A DNA stretch of 7,059 bases from Pseudomonadota bacterium (GTDB lineage: Bacteria; Pseudomonadota; Alphaproteobacteria; Caulobacterales; Caulobacteraceae), in NCBI GenBank assembly GCA_023433655.1, contig JAEYUE010000322.1, positions 1 through 7,059 of the forward strand, read 5' to 3'. This document shows positions 1-5,391 of the stretch, in pieces. The position numbers were made by a program, and so were the translations under genes. The number at the start of each line of letters is the position of its first letter. Position 1 is the first letter of the stretch. Under the pieces are notes generated by a model. That model saw only the letters and a list, made by a program, of their open reading frames with translations, had not been told where the DNA came from and ran no database searches.

Positions 1-71
1 GACCTGAGGAACCTCGGTCAGCATCGATAGGTGAACACCAAGGGGCGGTGATAGAGGCAGGGACCTTCGCC

Positions 72-101
72 ATGCACCGCCGCCAGCTGATCCCTCCCGG
101 A
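72..101 (+). repeat. Degenerate copy of the eipA 5' end
   Basis: These 30 bases match the first ten codons of the eipA gene (479-508) at 25 of 30 positions; four of the five differences are C here against T there. The encoded peptide starts MHRRQLIPPG, against MHRRQLILSG in EipA. An AGGGA ribosome-binding-like sequence (59-63) lies 8 bases before the ATG, the same spacing as the CGGAG before eipA. Similarity fades after codon 10, apart from a loosely similar Ala/Gly-rich stretch, and the frame then runs opposite the 55-codon minus-strand gene as low-complexity Arg/Pro/Gly sequence. I read it as a remnant of a partial duplication, or of a decayed paralogue with a Tat-type signal peptide. Chance similarity between two Tat-signal starts cannot be excluded. 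Confidence 0.4.
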
Positions 102-126
102 GCGGGCGCAGTTGCGGCGCCGTCGC

Positions 127-294
127 TCAGGGAACCAGGCCCGTCAGGCGGCCGGCCCCGTCGGCCTGCGGGTCGTAGGGCCGCCGGATCGGGATGGCGC
201 GGTTCTCCCGCTCCATCAGCCGGATGTGCAGCGCGAGGCTGTCGGCCATCTTGCGGATCTGGGCCTGATGATCGGCCCGGGCCTTGTCGTCCAT
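127..294 (-). CDS. Small hypothetical protein, 55 aa
   Basis: I do not recognise this protein. The ATG at 294-292 is preceded by GGAGAG about 8 bases upstream, a good ribosome-binding site. The reading frame extends further upstream, but there it crosses the eipA promoter region and looks non-coding. The product is soluble, with no signal peptide or membrane segment. Residues 3-31 (KARADHQAQIRKMADSLALH and following) are strongly charged and alternate in a way that suggests one amphipathic helix, possibly a short coiled coil. Residues 32-55 are rich in Pro, Gly and Arg and probably flexible. The gene is divergent from eipA and shares its intergenic region. Function is unknown. The ribosome-binding site and protein-like composition support a real gene, but length alone would not. 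Confidence 0.55.
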   Translation of the reverse strand: MDDKARADHQAQIRKMADSLALHIRLMERENRAIPIRRPYDPQADGAGRLTGLVP

Positions 295-369
295 CGGTCT
301 CTCTCCGTCGCCCCCCTCAAGACAACCCGCGCCGTGCGTGAACCGTTCCGGGGGGCTTGGCCGGCCCCG

Positions 370-400
370 GCAACCCCTCGTTAACCTTGCCGCCGCAAGG
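370..400. promoter_or_regulatory. CtrA-like half-site plus inverted repeat upstream of eipA
   Basis: The palindrome GTTAAC (380-385) gives a TTAACC half-site of the CtrA type. The CtrA consensus is TTAA-N7-TTAA; the partner at the right spacing upstream (370-373, GCAA) matches only two of four bases, so the box is degenerate. Directly abutting is a perfect inverted repeat CCTTGC-CGCC-GCAAGG (385-400). The element lies about 80-100 bases before the eipA ATG and about 75-105 bases before the ATG of the divergent small gene, so it could serve either. Brucella eipA is reported to be activated directly by CtrA, which makes the placement meaningful. No full two-part site is visible, so CtrA binding here is an inference. 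Confidence 0.4.
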
Positions 401-441
401 CTGACGCAAAGGCCGGTGACGGTGAGGTCAAGCGTCCGCGC

Positions 442-446
442 GAGTC
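442..446. promoter_or_regulatory. GANTC (CcrM-type methylation) site before eipA
   Basis: GAGTC sits 32 bases before the eipA ATG, in the region where the promoter or 5' leader would lie. In Caulobacterales the methyltransferase CcrM modifies GANTC, and such sites in promoters can tie transcription to the cell cycle through GcrA. The motif is visible; its regulatory role is inference. Confidence 0.3.
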
Positions 447-478
447 GGACGGACCGTCCCGCCTTCGGAGCCAACGCC

Positions 479-1090
479 ATGCATCGCCGCCAGTTGATCC
501 TTTCCGGTCTCGCCGCCACCGCCGGCGCCTCGGGCCTGTCGGCCTGCGCCACCAACCCGCCGGCCGACCCCAACTATCCGATCCGCTCGGACCAGACCGC
601 GCCGGCCTATACGTCGGAAGAACTGATCGCGGCCGGCTCGCGCGAGCTGGGCATCGCCGCCGAGGCCATCGGCGCCGCCATCGAGCGCATCTTCGCCGAC
701 CAGGGCGACCGCCCGACCGCCTACATCGCCGGCGAGGAGGGCGCGGGCGCGGCCGGCGTCGGCCTGCGCTACGGCCGCGGGGCCCTGCACATGAAGGACC
801 TGTCGGCCTCGCAGGAGGTGTTCTGGCAGGGCATCTCGATCGGCTGGGACGTCGGCGGCAACGCCAGCCGGGTCTTCACCCTGGTCTACGGCCTCTATCA
901 CCCGGACATGATCTACCGCCGCTACCCCGGCGTGGAGGGCTCGGCCTATCTGATCGGCGGGCTGGGGGTGAACTACCAGGCGGCCGACGGCATCGTCCTG
1001 GCCCCGATCCGCACCGGCGTCGGCCTGCGCCTCGGCGCCAACGTCGGCACCATGGCCTACAGCCGCCAGCGCAACCTGCTGCCGTTCTGA
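479..1090 (+). CDS. eipA: EipA-like DUF1134 envelope protein, probable Tat lipoprotein
   Basis: DUF1134 family, 203 aa. Brucella EipA is a periplasmic small beta-barrel needed for envelope stress resistance. Family blocks are clear: GLRYGRGAL (residues 95-103), FWQGISIGWDVGGNASRVFT (115-134), MIYRRYPGVEGSAYLIGGLG (144-163) and IVLAPIRTGVGLRLGANVG (172-190), and the protein ends LLPF. The ATG at 479 is chosen because CGGAG (466-470) lies 8 bases upstream and because it gives a proper signal peptide; the frame is open upstream to about 284 but that part is not protein-like. The N-terminus has RRQLI (3-7), fitting a twin-arginine motif, a hydrophobic stretch to residue 20, and a lipobox LSAC with Cys23. 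I infer Tat export and lipid anchoring; the Brucella protein is described as soluble. Residues 24-45 look like a disordered linker. The gene converges with the SDR gene. Confidence 0.9.
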   Translation: MHRRQLILSGLAATAGASGLSACATNPPADPNYPIRSDQTAPAYTSEELIAAGSRELGIAAEAIGAAIERIFADQGDRPTAYIAGEEGAGAAGVGLRYGRGALHMKDLSASQEVFWQGISIGWDVGGNASRVFTLVYGLYHPDMIYRRYPGVEGSAYLIGGLGVNYQAADGIVLAPIRTGVGLRLGANVGTMAYSRQRNLLPF

Positions 1091-1119
1091 TCACCAGTGT
1101 CGAGGATGTGCCCTTTGTA

Positions 1120-1134
1120 GCCGTTCTGCACGGC
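1120..1134. terminator. Short stem-loop in the eipA/SDR convergent gap (weak)
   Basis: A perfect inverted repeat GCCGT-TCTGC-ACGGC lies in the 60-base gap between the two convergent stop codons. It could form a 5-bp hairpin on either strand, but no T-run follows on either side, so it is not a canonical intrinsic terminator. The 9-base GCCGTTCTG in it also occurs at 1081-1089, at the end of eipA. Confidence 0.2.
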
Positions 1135-1150
1135 CGGAAGGGTATGGATT

Positions 1151-2062
1151 CTATTCTCCGAAAGTGCGGCTCGCCCCGTCGGCCAGCGTCGCCTCCAGCC
1201 CCTCGCGCCACGTCGGATAGCGCGGCCGCCAGCCCAGCTCGGCCTTGGCGCGGGCGTTCGAGAGCCGTTTGGAGTCACGGTAGAAGCGGCGCATGCCCTC
1301 GGACACGGAGGGGTCGTCCAGCTCGACCTCGGGCGGGCGGGGCAGGCCCAGCCGGGCGGCGGCCCACTCCATGACCGCATCGGCCGGGGCCGGTTCGTCG
1401 TCGCACAGGGTGTAGGTCCGGCCGGGATGGGGCCGGGCCATGGAGGCGAACAGGCCCGAGACGGCGTCGTCGACGTGGATGCGGTTGAACACCTGCCCCG
1501 GCTTGCGGACGATCCGCGCCTCGCCCGCCCGCAGCCGTTCGAACGGCGAGCGGCCCGGGCCGTAGAGGGCCGGCAGGCGGAAGATCTGCACGGTCAGCCC
1601 CATGCCGCGCCCGGCGTCGAGCCAGTCGCGCTCGGCCCGCACCCGGCGGGCGCCTTCCAGCGACGCGGCGTTCAGGGGGTCGTCCTCGAACGCCCAGCCG
1701 CCGGCCCGGTCGCCGTAGACCGCCGTCGAGGACACGTAGCCGATCCAGTCGGGATAAGCCCCGGTGCGGGTGATGGCCGGGATCAGGCGCTGCAGTCCGG
1801 GACAGCCGCCGGGCTCCGGCGGGGCGGTGACCAGAATGGCCGTCGCCGCGGCCACGGCGGCGTCGAGCGCGGCCGCGTCGTCGGGATCGGCCGTCCCGAA
1901 CCCCTCGGCGGCCAGGGCGCTGCGCCGTTGCGCATCCCGGCTGGTCAGGACGGCGTCGCCGCCGCGCCTGCGCGCCTCGCGCGCCGCGGCCTGACCCAGC
2001 CAGCCGCCGCCGAAGACCAGCAGCTTCAGGGGAAGATCAGCCTCGGCGGCGCCGGATGTCAT
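1151..2062 (-). CDS. SDR/epimerase-like NAD(P)-binding protein (YeeZ-like)
   Basis: A 303-aa protein of the NAD-dependent epimerase/dehydratase (extended SDR) superfamily, resembling the E. coli YeeZ type. It opens with a Rossmann beta strand and a glycine motif, LLVFGGGWLG (residues 14-23). GYVSSTAVYGD (108-118) holds the SDR Ser/Thr strand, FRLPALYGPGR (161-171) is the usual post-active-site block, VFNRIHVDDA (191-200) the substrate-domain motif, and RFYRDSKRLSNARAKAELGW (259-278) the typical C-terminal helix. The catalytic YxxxK is not visible where it should follow (SLEGARRVRAE, 134-144), so the usual dehydrogenase chemistry may be absent; substrate unknown. The ATG at 2062 is 10 bases after the sqdB stop, so the two are probably co-transcribed. 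No strong Shine-Dalgarno is seen, and translation may be coupled. The family usually starts near residue 12, so the N-terminal extension MTSGAAEADLPL is uncertain. Confidence 0.82.
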   Translation of the reverse strand: MTSGAAEADLPLKLLVFGGGWLGQAAAREARRRGGDAVLTSRDAQRRSALAAEGFGTADPDDAAALDAAVAAATAILVTAPPEPGGCPGLQRLIPAITRTGAYPDWIGYVSSTAVYGDRAGGWAFEDDPLNAASLEGARRVRAERDWLDAGRGMGLTVQIFRLPALYGPGRSPFERLRAGEARIVRKPGQVFNRIHVDDAVSGLFASMARPHPGRTYTLCDDEPAPADAVMEWAAARLGLPRPPEVELDDPSVSEGMRRFYRDSKRLSNARAKAELGWRPRYPTWREGLEATLADGASRTFGE

Positions 2063-2072
2063 GCCGCCGCAG

Positions 2073-3320
2073 TCAGGCCGAGCGCGCCTGGGCGGGGGAG
2101 GGGGCGACCACCGCGGTCTCGTTCGTCAGGGCCTCGGCGCGCTTGCTGTTCCAGCTGGACACGCACGGCACCTTCGACAGGTCGGCGCGGTGGGCGTAGC
2201 GGCGGGCGATCTCGGTGACGTCCTGCATCAGCCCCTCGGCCAGGGTGATCGGCTTCAGCCCCAGCTGACGGAACTGGTCGTTGGCCACCACCAGTTCGTT
2301 CTCGTCGGCTTCCTGGCGCGGGTTGGGGACGTTGTGGATCTCGGCGCCGGTCATTTCGGCGATCATGGCCGCGAGGTCGCGCACCCGGCGGCTCTCGGTC
2401 ATCTGGTTGAGAATCTTGACCCGCTCGCCGGCCTTGGGCGGGTTCTTCAGCGCCAGTTCGACGCAGCGCACCGTATCCTGGATGTGGATGAAGGCCCGCG
2501 TCTGCCCCCCGGTGCCGTGCACCGTCAGCGGATAGCCCACCGCCGCCTGCATCAGGAAGCGGTTCAGCACGGTGCCGTAGTCGCCGTCGTAGTCGAAGCG
2601 GTTGATCAGCCGCTCGTCCTGGCGGGTCTCCTCGGTCTGGGCGCCCCAGACGATGCCCTGGTGCAGGTCGGTGATGCGCACCCCGTCATTCTTGGCGTAG
2701 AATTGGAAGAGCAGGGCGTCCTGGGTCTTGGTCATGTGGTAGATCGAGCCCGGGTTCGGCGGGAACAGGATCTCCTGCTCGGTCGGACCCAGGTCCGTGT
2801 CCACCGTGACCTTCAGATAGCCCTCCGGAATGCGCAGCCCGGCGGTGGTGTAGCCGTACACTCCCATCGTCCCCAGGTGCGCCAGGTGCACGTCCAGCCC
2901 GCTCTCGACCATCGCCGCCAGCAGGTGGTTGGTGGCGTTCAGGTTGTTGTCGACCGTGTACAATTTGTGCCGCGCCGACTTCATCGAATACGGCGCGGCC
3001 CGCTGCTCCGCGAAGTGGACGACGCTGTCCGGCTTCCAGTCCCGGATCAGGGCGACGAGACGGTCGAACTCCTTGCCGACCGTCATGTTGACGAAGTCGA
3101 TGGTCTTGCCGGACGCGTCCTTCCAGGCCGCGATGCGCTCGCCCATGGTGCGGATCGGCGTCAGCGACTGGACCTCGAGCTCGTTGTCGATGTTGCGCCG
3201 GCTGAGGTTGTCGACGATCAGCACGTCCCAGCCGCGCGCTGACAGGTGCAACGCCGTGGGCCAGCCGCAGAATCCGTCGCCGCCCAGAACCAGTACGCGC
3301 ATCCGTCCATTCCTCGTCAT
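2073..3320 (-). CDS. sqdB: UDP-sulfoquinovose synthase SqdB
   Basis: Makes UDP-sulfoquinovose from UDP-glucose and sulfite, the head-group donor for the sulfolipid SQDG; a cytosolic extended SDR of the SQD1/SqdB family. The 415 residues match the family from end to end: NAD-binding LVLGGDGFCGWPTALHLS (10-27), VHFAEQRAAPYSMK (101-114), HLGTMGVYG (148-156) with the active-site Thr151, PGSIYHMTKTQD (190-201) with the YxxxK pair Tyr194/Lys198, TDLHQGIVWG (217-226) and RAFIHIQDTVRC (275-286). The tail after residue 390 is Ala-rich and probably disordered. The ATG at 3320 has AGGAAG 5 bases upstream. An alternative ATG at 3302 (MRVLVLGGDG) has GAGGA 8 bases upstream and gives the commoner family N-terminus, so both starts remain possible. 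No sulfoquinovosyltransferase gene lies in the window. In the 75-base gap before it (3321-3395) I see no convincing terminator, so read-through from the GNAT gene is possible. Confidence 0.95.
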   Translation of the reverse strand: MTRNGRMRVLVLGGDGFCGWPTALHLSARGWDVLIVDNLSRRNIDNELEVQSLTPIRTMGERIAAWKDASGKTIDFVNMTVGKEFDRLVALIRDWKPDSVVHFAEQRAAPYSMKSARHKLYTVDNNLNATNHLLAAMVESGLDVHLAHLGTMGVYGYTTAGLRIPEGYLKVTVDTDLGPTEQEILFPPNPGSIYHMTKTQDALLFQFYAKNDGVRITDLHQGIVWGAQTEETRQDERLINRFDYDGDYGTVLNRFLMQAAVGYPLTVHGTGGQTRAFIHIQDTVRCVELALKNPPKAGERVKILNQMTESRRVRDLAAMIAEMTGAEIHNVPNPRQEADENELVVANDQFRQLGLKPITLAEGLMQDVTEIARRYAHRADLSKVPCVSSWNSKRAEALTNETAVVAPSPAQARSA

Positions 3321-3395
3321 GACTGCTTCCTGCCTAGCCGATGGCGGCGGCCGGTCAAAGCTTGAGCGTTGAACGCGCGAAATCGCCGCGGGGGT

Positions 3396-3929
3396 TCAGC
3401 CGCGGGCGCGCCATTGCTCGCGGGACTGGCCCCAGCGATCGACGCGGACGTTGTCGAACGGCGGCGGCAGCTGCGTCGGCCCGAGGTTGCGCGAGCCCAG
3501 CCGCTCGGCGAGGCGCTGCGACGGCGTGTTGTCCGGATCGATGCAGTGGATGACGTCGGTCCAGCCCAGCACGTCGAAGGCGTAGTCGATCGCCGCGGTC
3601 GCCGCCTCGACGCCGTAGCCCTTGCCCTGGGCGTCCATGTGGAGGCCCCAGCCGACTTCGGTCCCCGGCCAGCCCAGCGGCGTCCACGGCCCGATCCGGC
3701 CCAGCCATCGCCCTGTCTCCCGCTCGATCAGCGAGAACATGCCGACGCCGGTGAGGCTCCATGCCCCCGCCATGGTCATGAAGCCGCGCCACGCCGTCGC
3801 GGCGGGCATCGGGCCGCCGATGAATTTCGCGGCCTCGGGATCGGCCATCATCTCCGCCCAGCGCGGGAAATCCTCCATCGCCGGCGGACGCAGGGTCAGG
3901 CGGGCAGTCTCGATCACGGGTCCGGTCAA
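3396..3929 (-). CDS. GNAT-family N-acetyltransferase (RimJ/RimL type)
   Basis: A 177-aa single-domain acetyltransferase that would transfer acetyl from acetyl-CoA to an amine; the substrate cannot be predicted. The N-terminus, VIETARLTLRPPAMEDFPRW (residues 5-24), is the classic start of the Acetyltransf_3 (RimJ/RimL-like) branch. VGWGLHMDAQGKGYGVEAA (92-110) is motif A with the Q-x-x-G-x-G CoA pyrophosphate loop (101-106). IDPDNTPSQRLAERLG (130-145) is motif B, with the usual N-x-x-S-x-x-L-x-E-x-L-G pattern. I choose the TTG at 3929: it overlaps the thpR stop in TTGA, and AGGAG lies 8 bases before it. The next candidate, a GTG at 3917, has no such site. The overlap implies co-transcription and coupled translation with thpR; a functional link is not shown. 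Confidence 0.87.
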   Translation of the reverse strand: MTGPVIETARLTLRPPAMEDFPRWAEMMADPEAAKFIGGPMPAATAWRGFMTMAGAWSLTGVGMFSLIERETGRWLGRIGPWTPLGWPGTEVGWGLHMDAQGKGYGVEAATAAIDYAFDVLGWTDVIHCIDPDNTPSQRLAERLGSRNLGPTQLPPPFDNVRVDRWGQSREQWRARG

Positions 3930-4465
3930 AGCCAGTACTCCTGCTCCGGCTGATAATGGCTGCCGTCGTGGGTCAGGACGCTGGACCACAGGCCGAAGCG
4001 GTCGACCCGGACGGGCGGCGACCGCAGCAGGTTGTGGCCTGCGATCCAGGCGCCGATACGGTCGGGATTGGTCTGCGGCTTGAGGTAGGCGAGGGTCACG
4101 TGCGGGCGATAGTCGCGCCGCTCCATGACTACGCCGGCGCGCTCGCCCGCGGCCCGGCAGCGTCCGGCCAGGACCGACAGGCGTTCGTTGGGCTCGACCC
4201 CGGCCCACAGGGTGTGGCTGCGGTGATTGTCGCCGAAGGCCCCGACGCCCTGCAGGGTGATCTCGAAGGGGCCGCCCGTGGCGGCGCGGCCCAGCTCGGC
4301 GGCCAGGTCGTCGGCGCGCCGCTCCTCAATCTCGCCATAGAAGGCAAGCGTCAGATGCAGCTGATCGCGCGACCGCCACTTCGCCCCGGGCAGGCCGGAC
4401 TGGCGGCGCTCCAGCACGTCGGTGACATCGTCGGGCATCGACAGGGCGGTGAAAAGCCGGATCAT
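3926..4465 (-). CDS. thpR: RNA 2',3'-cyclic phosphodiesterase (2'-5' RNA ligase family)
   Basis: A 179-aa member of the 2H phosphoesterase superfamily, close to the usual ~176-180 aa of bacterial ThpR. Both catalytic H-x-T/S-x motifs are present: HLTL (residues 37-40) and HVTL (122-125). They sit in the typical contexts RDQLHLTLAFYGEI (33-46) and RRDYRPHVTLAYLK (116-129), and the N-terminus IRLFTAL is the family's first strand. The family hydrolyses RNA 2',3'-cyclic phosphates to 2'-phosphates and shows 2'-5' ligase activity in vitro; its cellular role is poorly defined. I take the ATG at 4465 because it begins exactly at the conserved MIRLF; a TTG at 4501 in frame would add 12 unlikely residues. 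No Shine-Dalgarno precedes the ATG, so the mRNA may be leaderless. It is the first gene of the minus-strand run and is divergent from the BI-1 gene. Confidence 0.93.
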   Translation of the reverse strand: MIRLFTALSMPDDVTDVLERRQSGLPGAKWRSRDQLHLTLAFYGEIEERRADDLAAELGRAATGGPFEITLQGVGAFGDNHRSHTLWAGVEPNERLSVLAGRCRAAGERAGVVMERRDYRPHVTLAYLKPQTNPDRIGAWIAGHNLLRSPPVRVDRFGLWSSVLTHDGSHYQPEQEYWL

Positions 4466-4470
4466 GCGAC

Positions 4471-4501
4471 CGTTCGTAGCGGCTGAAACCCCGCCGCCCA
4501 A
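4471..4501 (-). promoter_or_regulatory. Possible thpR promoter giving a leaderless mRNA
   Basis: On the minus strand TTGGGC (4501-4496) and GCTACG (4480-4475) are 15 bases apart, resembling the Caulobacter housekeeping promoter (TTGaCg and GcTAnA) with a short spacer. Initiation 6-8 bases beyond the -10 would fall within a few bases of the thpR ATG, which fits the missing ribosome-binding site. The match is weak. Confidence 0.25.
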
Positions 4502-4512
4502 GTCCGGTTTTC

Positions 4513-4542
4513 CTTGCGCCGGCGCAAGTCGACCCCGATATT
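4513..4542 (+). promoter_or_regulatory. Promoter of the BI-1 gene, heat-shock-like, with palindromic operator
   Basis: Two overlapping readings are possible. One is TTGCGC (4514-4519), 17 bases, GATATT (4537-4542), an acceptable housekeeping promoter. The other is CTTGCG (4513-4518), 14 bases, CCCCGATAT (4533-4541), close to the sigma-32 pattern CTTGAA...CCCCATNT apart from one extra base. The -35 lies inside a perfect 16-bp palindrome, CTTGCGCCGGCGCAAG (4513-4528), which would suit a dimeric regulator. Initiation would fall near 4549-4551, leaving a 5' leader of about 45 bases. Sigma-factor choice and operator function are inference. Confidence 0.45.
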
Positions 4543-4554
4543 TGTCCGGAGAGT

Positions 4555-4570
4555 CCGGGGAGTTCCCCGG
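4555..4570 (+). promoter_or_regulatory. Hairpin at the 5' end of the BI-1 leader
   Basis: The perfect inverted repeat CCGGGGA-GT-TCCCCGG would fold near the very 5' end of the predicted mRNA, 5 bases before the AAGGAG ribosome-binding site (4576-4581). Such 5' hairpins can stabilise a transcript or affect ribosome access. There is no T-run, so it is not a terminator. A GANTC site (4551-4555) abuts it. Confidence 0.35.
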
Positions 4571-4593
4571 CGCACAAGGAGAACGAACTCGCG

Positions 4594-5340
4594 ATGAGCG
4601 ACTTCAACAACGGCTACGCCCGGCCGCTTCCGCAATCCGCCGACATGTCGGTGGACGCGGGCCTGCGGGCCTTCATGCTGGGCGTCTACAACAAGCTCGC
4701 CATCGGCCTTGTGGTCGCCGGCGTGCTGGCCTTCGTTACGGGCAATGTGCCGGCGGTGACCCAGCTGCTGTGGGTCCAGACCCCGACCGGCTACGGCATC
4801 ACCATGCTGGGCATGATCGTCCAGTTCCTGCCGCTGGTGCTGCTGTTCGGCTCGATGTTCTTCATGAAGAACCCGACCGCCGGCGGCGTGAACCTGCTGT
4901 ACTGGGCGGTGGTGGCCTCGATCGGCGCCTCGCTGGGCTTCATCTTCCTGCGTTACAACGTGGGCTCCATCGCCTCGACCTTCTTCGTCACCGCAGCGGC
5001 CTTCGGGGCGCTCAGCCTGTTCGGCTACACGACCAAGAAGAACCTGACCGGTCTGGGCACCTTCCTGATCATGGGCGTGATCGGCCTGGTCATCGCCTCG
5101 ATCGTCAACATGTTCCTCGGCAGCGGCACGCTGATGCTGATCATCAGCGCCCTCGGCGTGCTGATCTTCTCGGGGCTGATCGCCTACGACACCCAGCGCC
5201 TGAAGATGACCTACTATGCGCTGGGCGGAAACCAGGCGGCGATGGGCGTGGCCACCGGCTTCGGCGCGCTGAGCCTGTTCATCAACTTCGTCAACCTGTT
5301 CCAGTTTCTGCTCATGTTCATGGGCGGCAACCGCGAATAG
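4594..5340 (+). CDS. Bax inhibitor-1 family membrane protein
   Basis: A 248-aa polytopic inner-membrane protein of the Bax inhibitor-1/YccA/YetJ (TMBIM) family. About seven hydrophobic segments are visible, near residues 24-50, 67-91, 97-119, 124-145, 153-175, 178-198 and 219-244, after a soluble N-terminus of ~23 residues. The signature SGLIAYDTQRLK (193-204) at the end of segment six carries Asp199, the equivalent of one of the paired Asp residues of the Bacillus YetJ calcium-leak channel. In segment seven the sequence is ALSLFINFVNLF, so Asn231 stands where YetJ-type proteins have the second Asp. E. coli YccA binds FtsH and modulates membrane-protein quality control; a similar role here is possible but unproven. 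AAGGAG (4576-4581) lies 12 bases before the ATG. The gene appears monocistronic, with its own promoter and terminator. Confidence 0.95.
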   Translation: MSDFNNGYARPLPQSADMSVDAGLRAFMLGVYNKLAIGLVVAGVLAFVTGNVPAVTQLLWVQTPTGYGITMLGMIVQFLPLVLLFGSMFFMKNPTAGGVNLLYWAVVASIGASLGFIFLRYNVGSIASTFFVTAAAFGALSLFGYTTKKNLTGLGTFLIMGVIGLVIASIVNMFLGSGTLMLIISALGVLIFSGLIAYDTQRLKMTYYALGGNQAAMGVATGFGALSLFINFVNLFQFLLMFMGGNRE

Positions 5341-5363
5341 GCCTCGCGAGAGTCGACACGGAG

Positions 5364-5391
5364 AAGGCCCGGAGCGATCCGGGCCTTTTTC
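5364..5391 (+). terminator. Intrinsic terminator of the BI-1 gene
   Basis: The stem GGCCCGGA (5366-5373), loop GCGA and stem TCCGGGCC (5378-5385) are followed by five T residues (5386-5390), and AA before the stem can pair with the first two. It begins 24 bases after the BI-1 stop and ends at the stop codon of the convergent DUF2794 gene. On the minus strand the stem also forms, but only TTCTCC follows, so termination there should be weaker. Confidence 0.92.

Noticed and set aside
72..341. Plus-strand reading frame beginning MHRRQLIPPG, 89 aa
   Set aside because: After the first ten codons it is Arg/Pro/Gly/Ser low-complexity sequence and runs antisense to the better supported 55-codon gene, so only the 30-base repeat is reported.
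2061..3242. Long plus-strand open frame (393 aa)
   Set aside because: It is antisense to sqdB, whose family match runs end to end; the composition is Val/Gly/Arg/His-rich and typical of a GC-rich antisense shadow.
5364..5391. Equal bidirectional terminator for BI-1 and DUF2794
   Set aside because: The stem forms both ways, but only the plus strand has a proper T-run, so it is assigned to the BI-1 gene.
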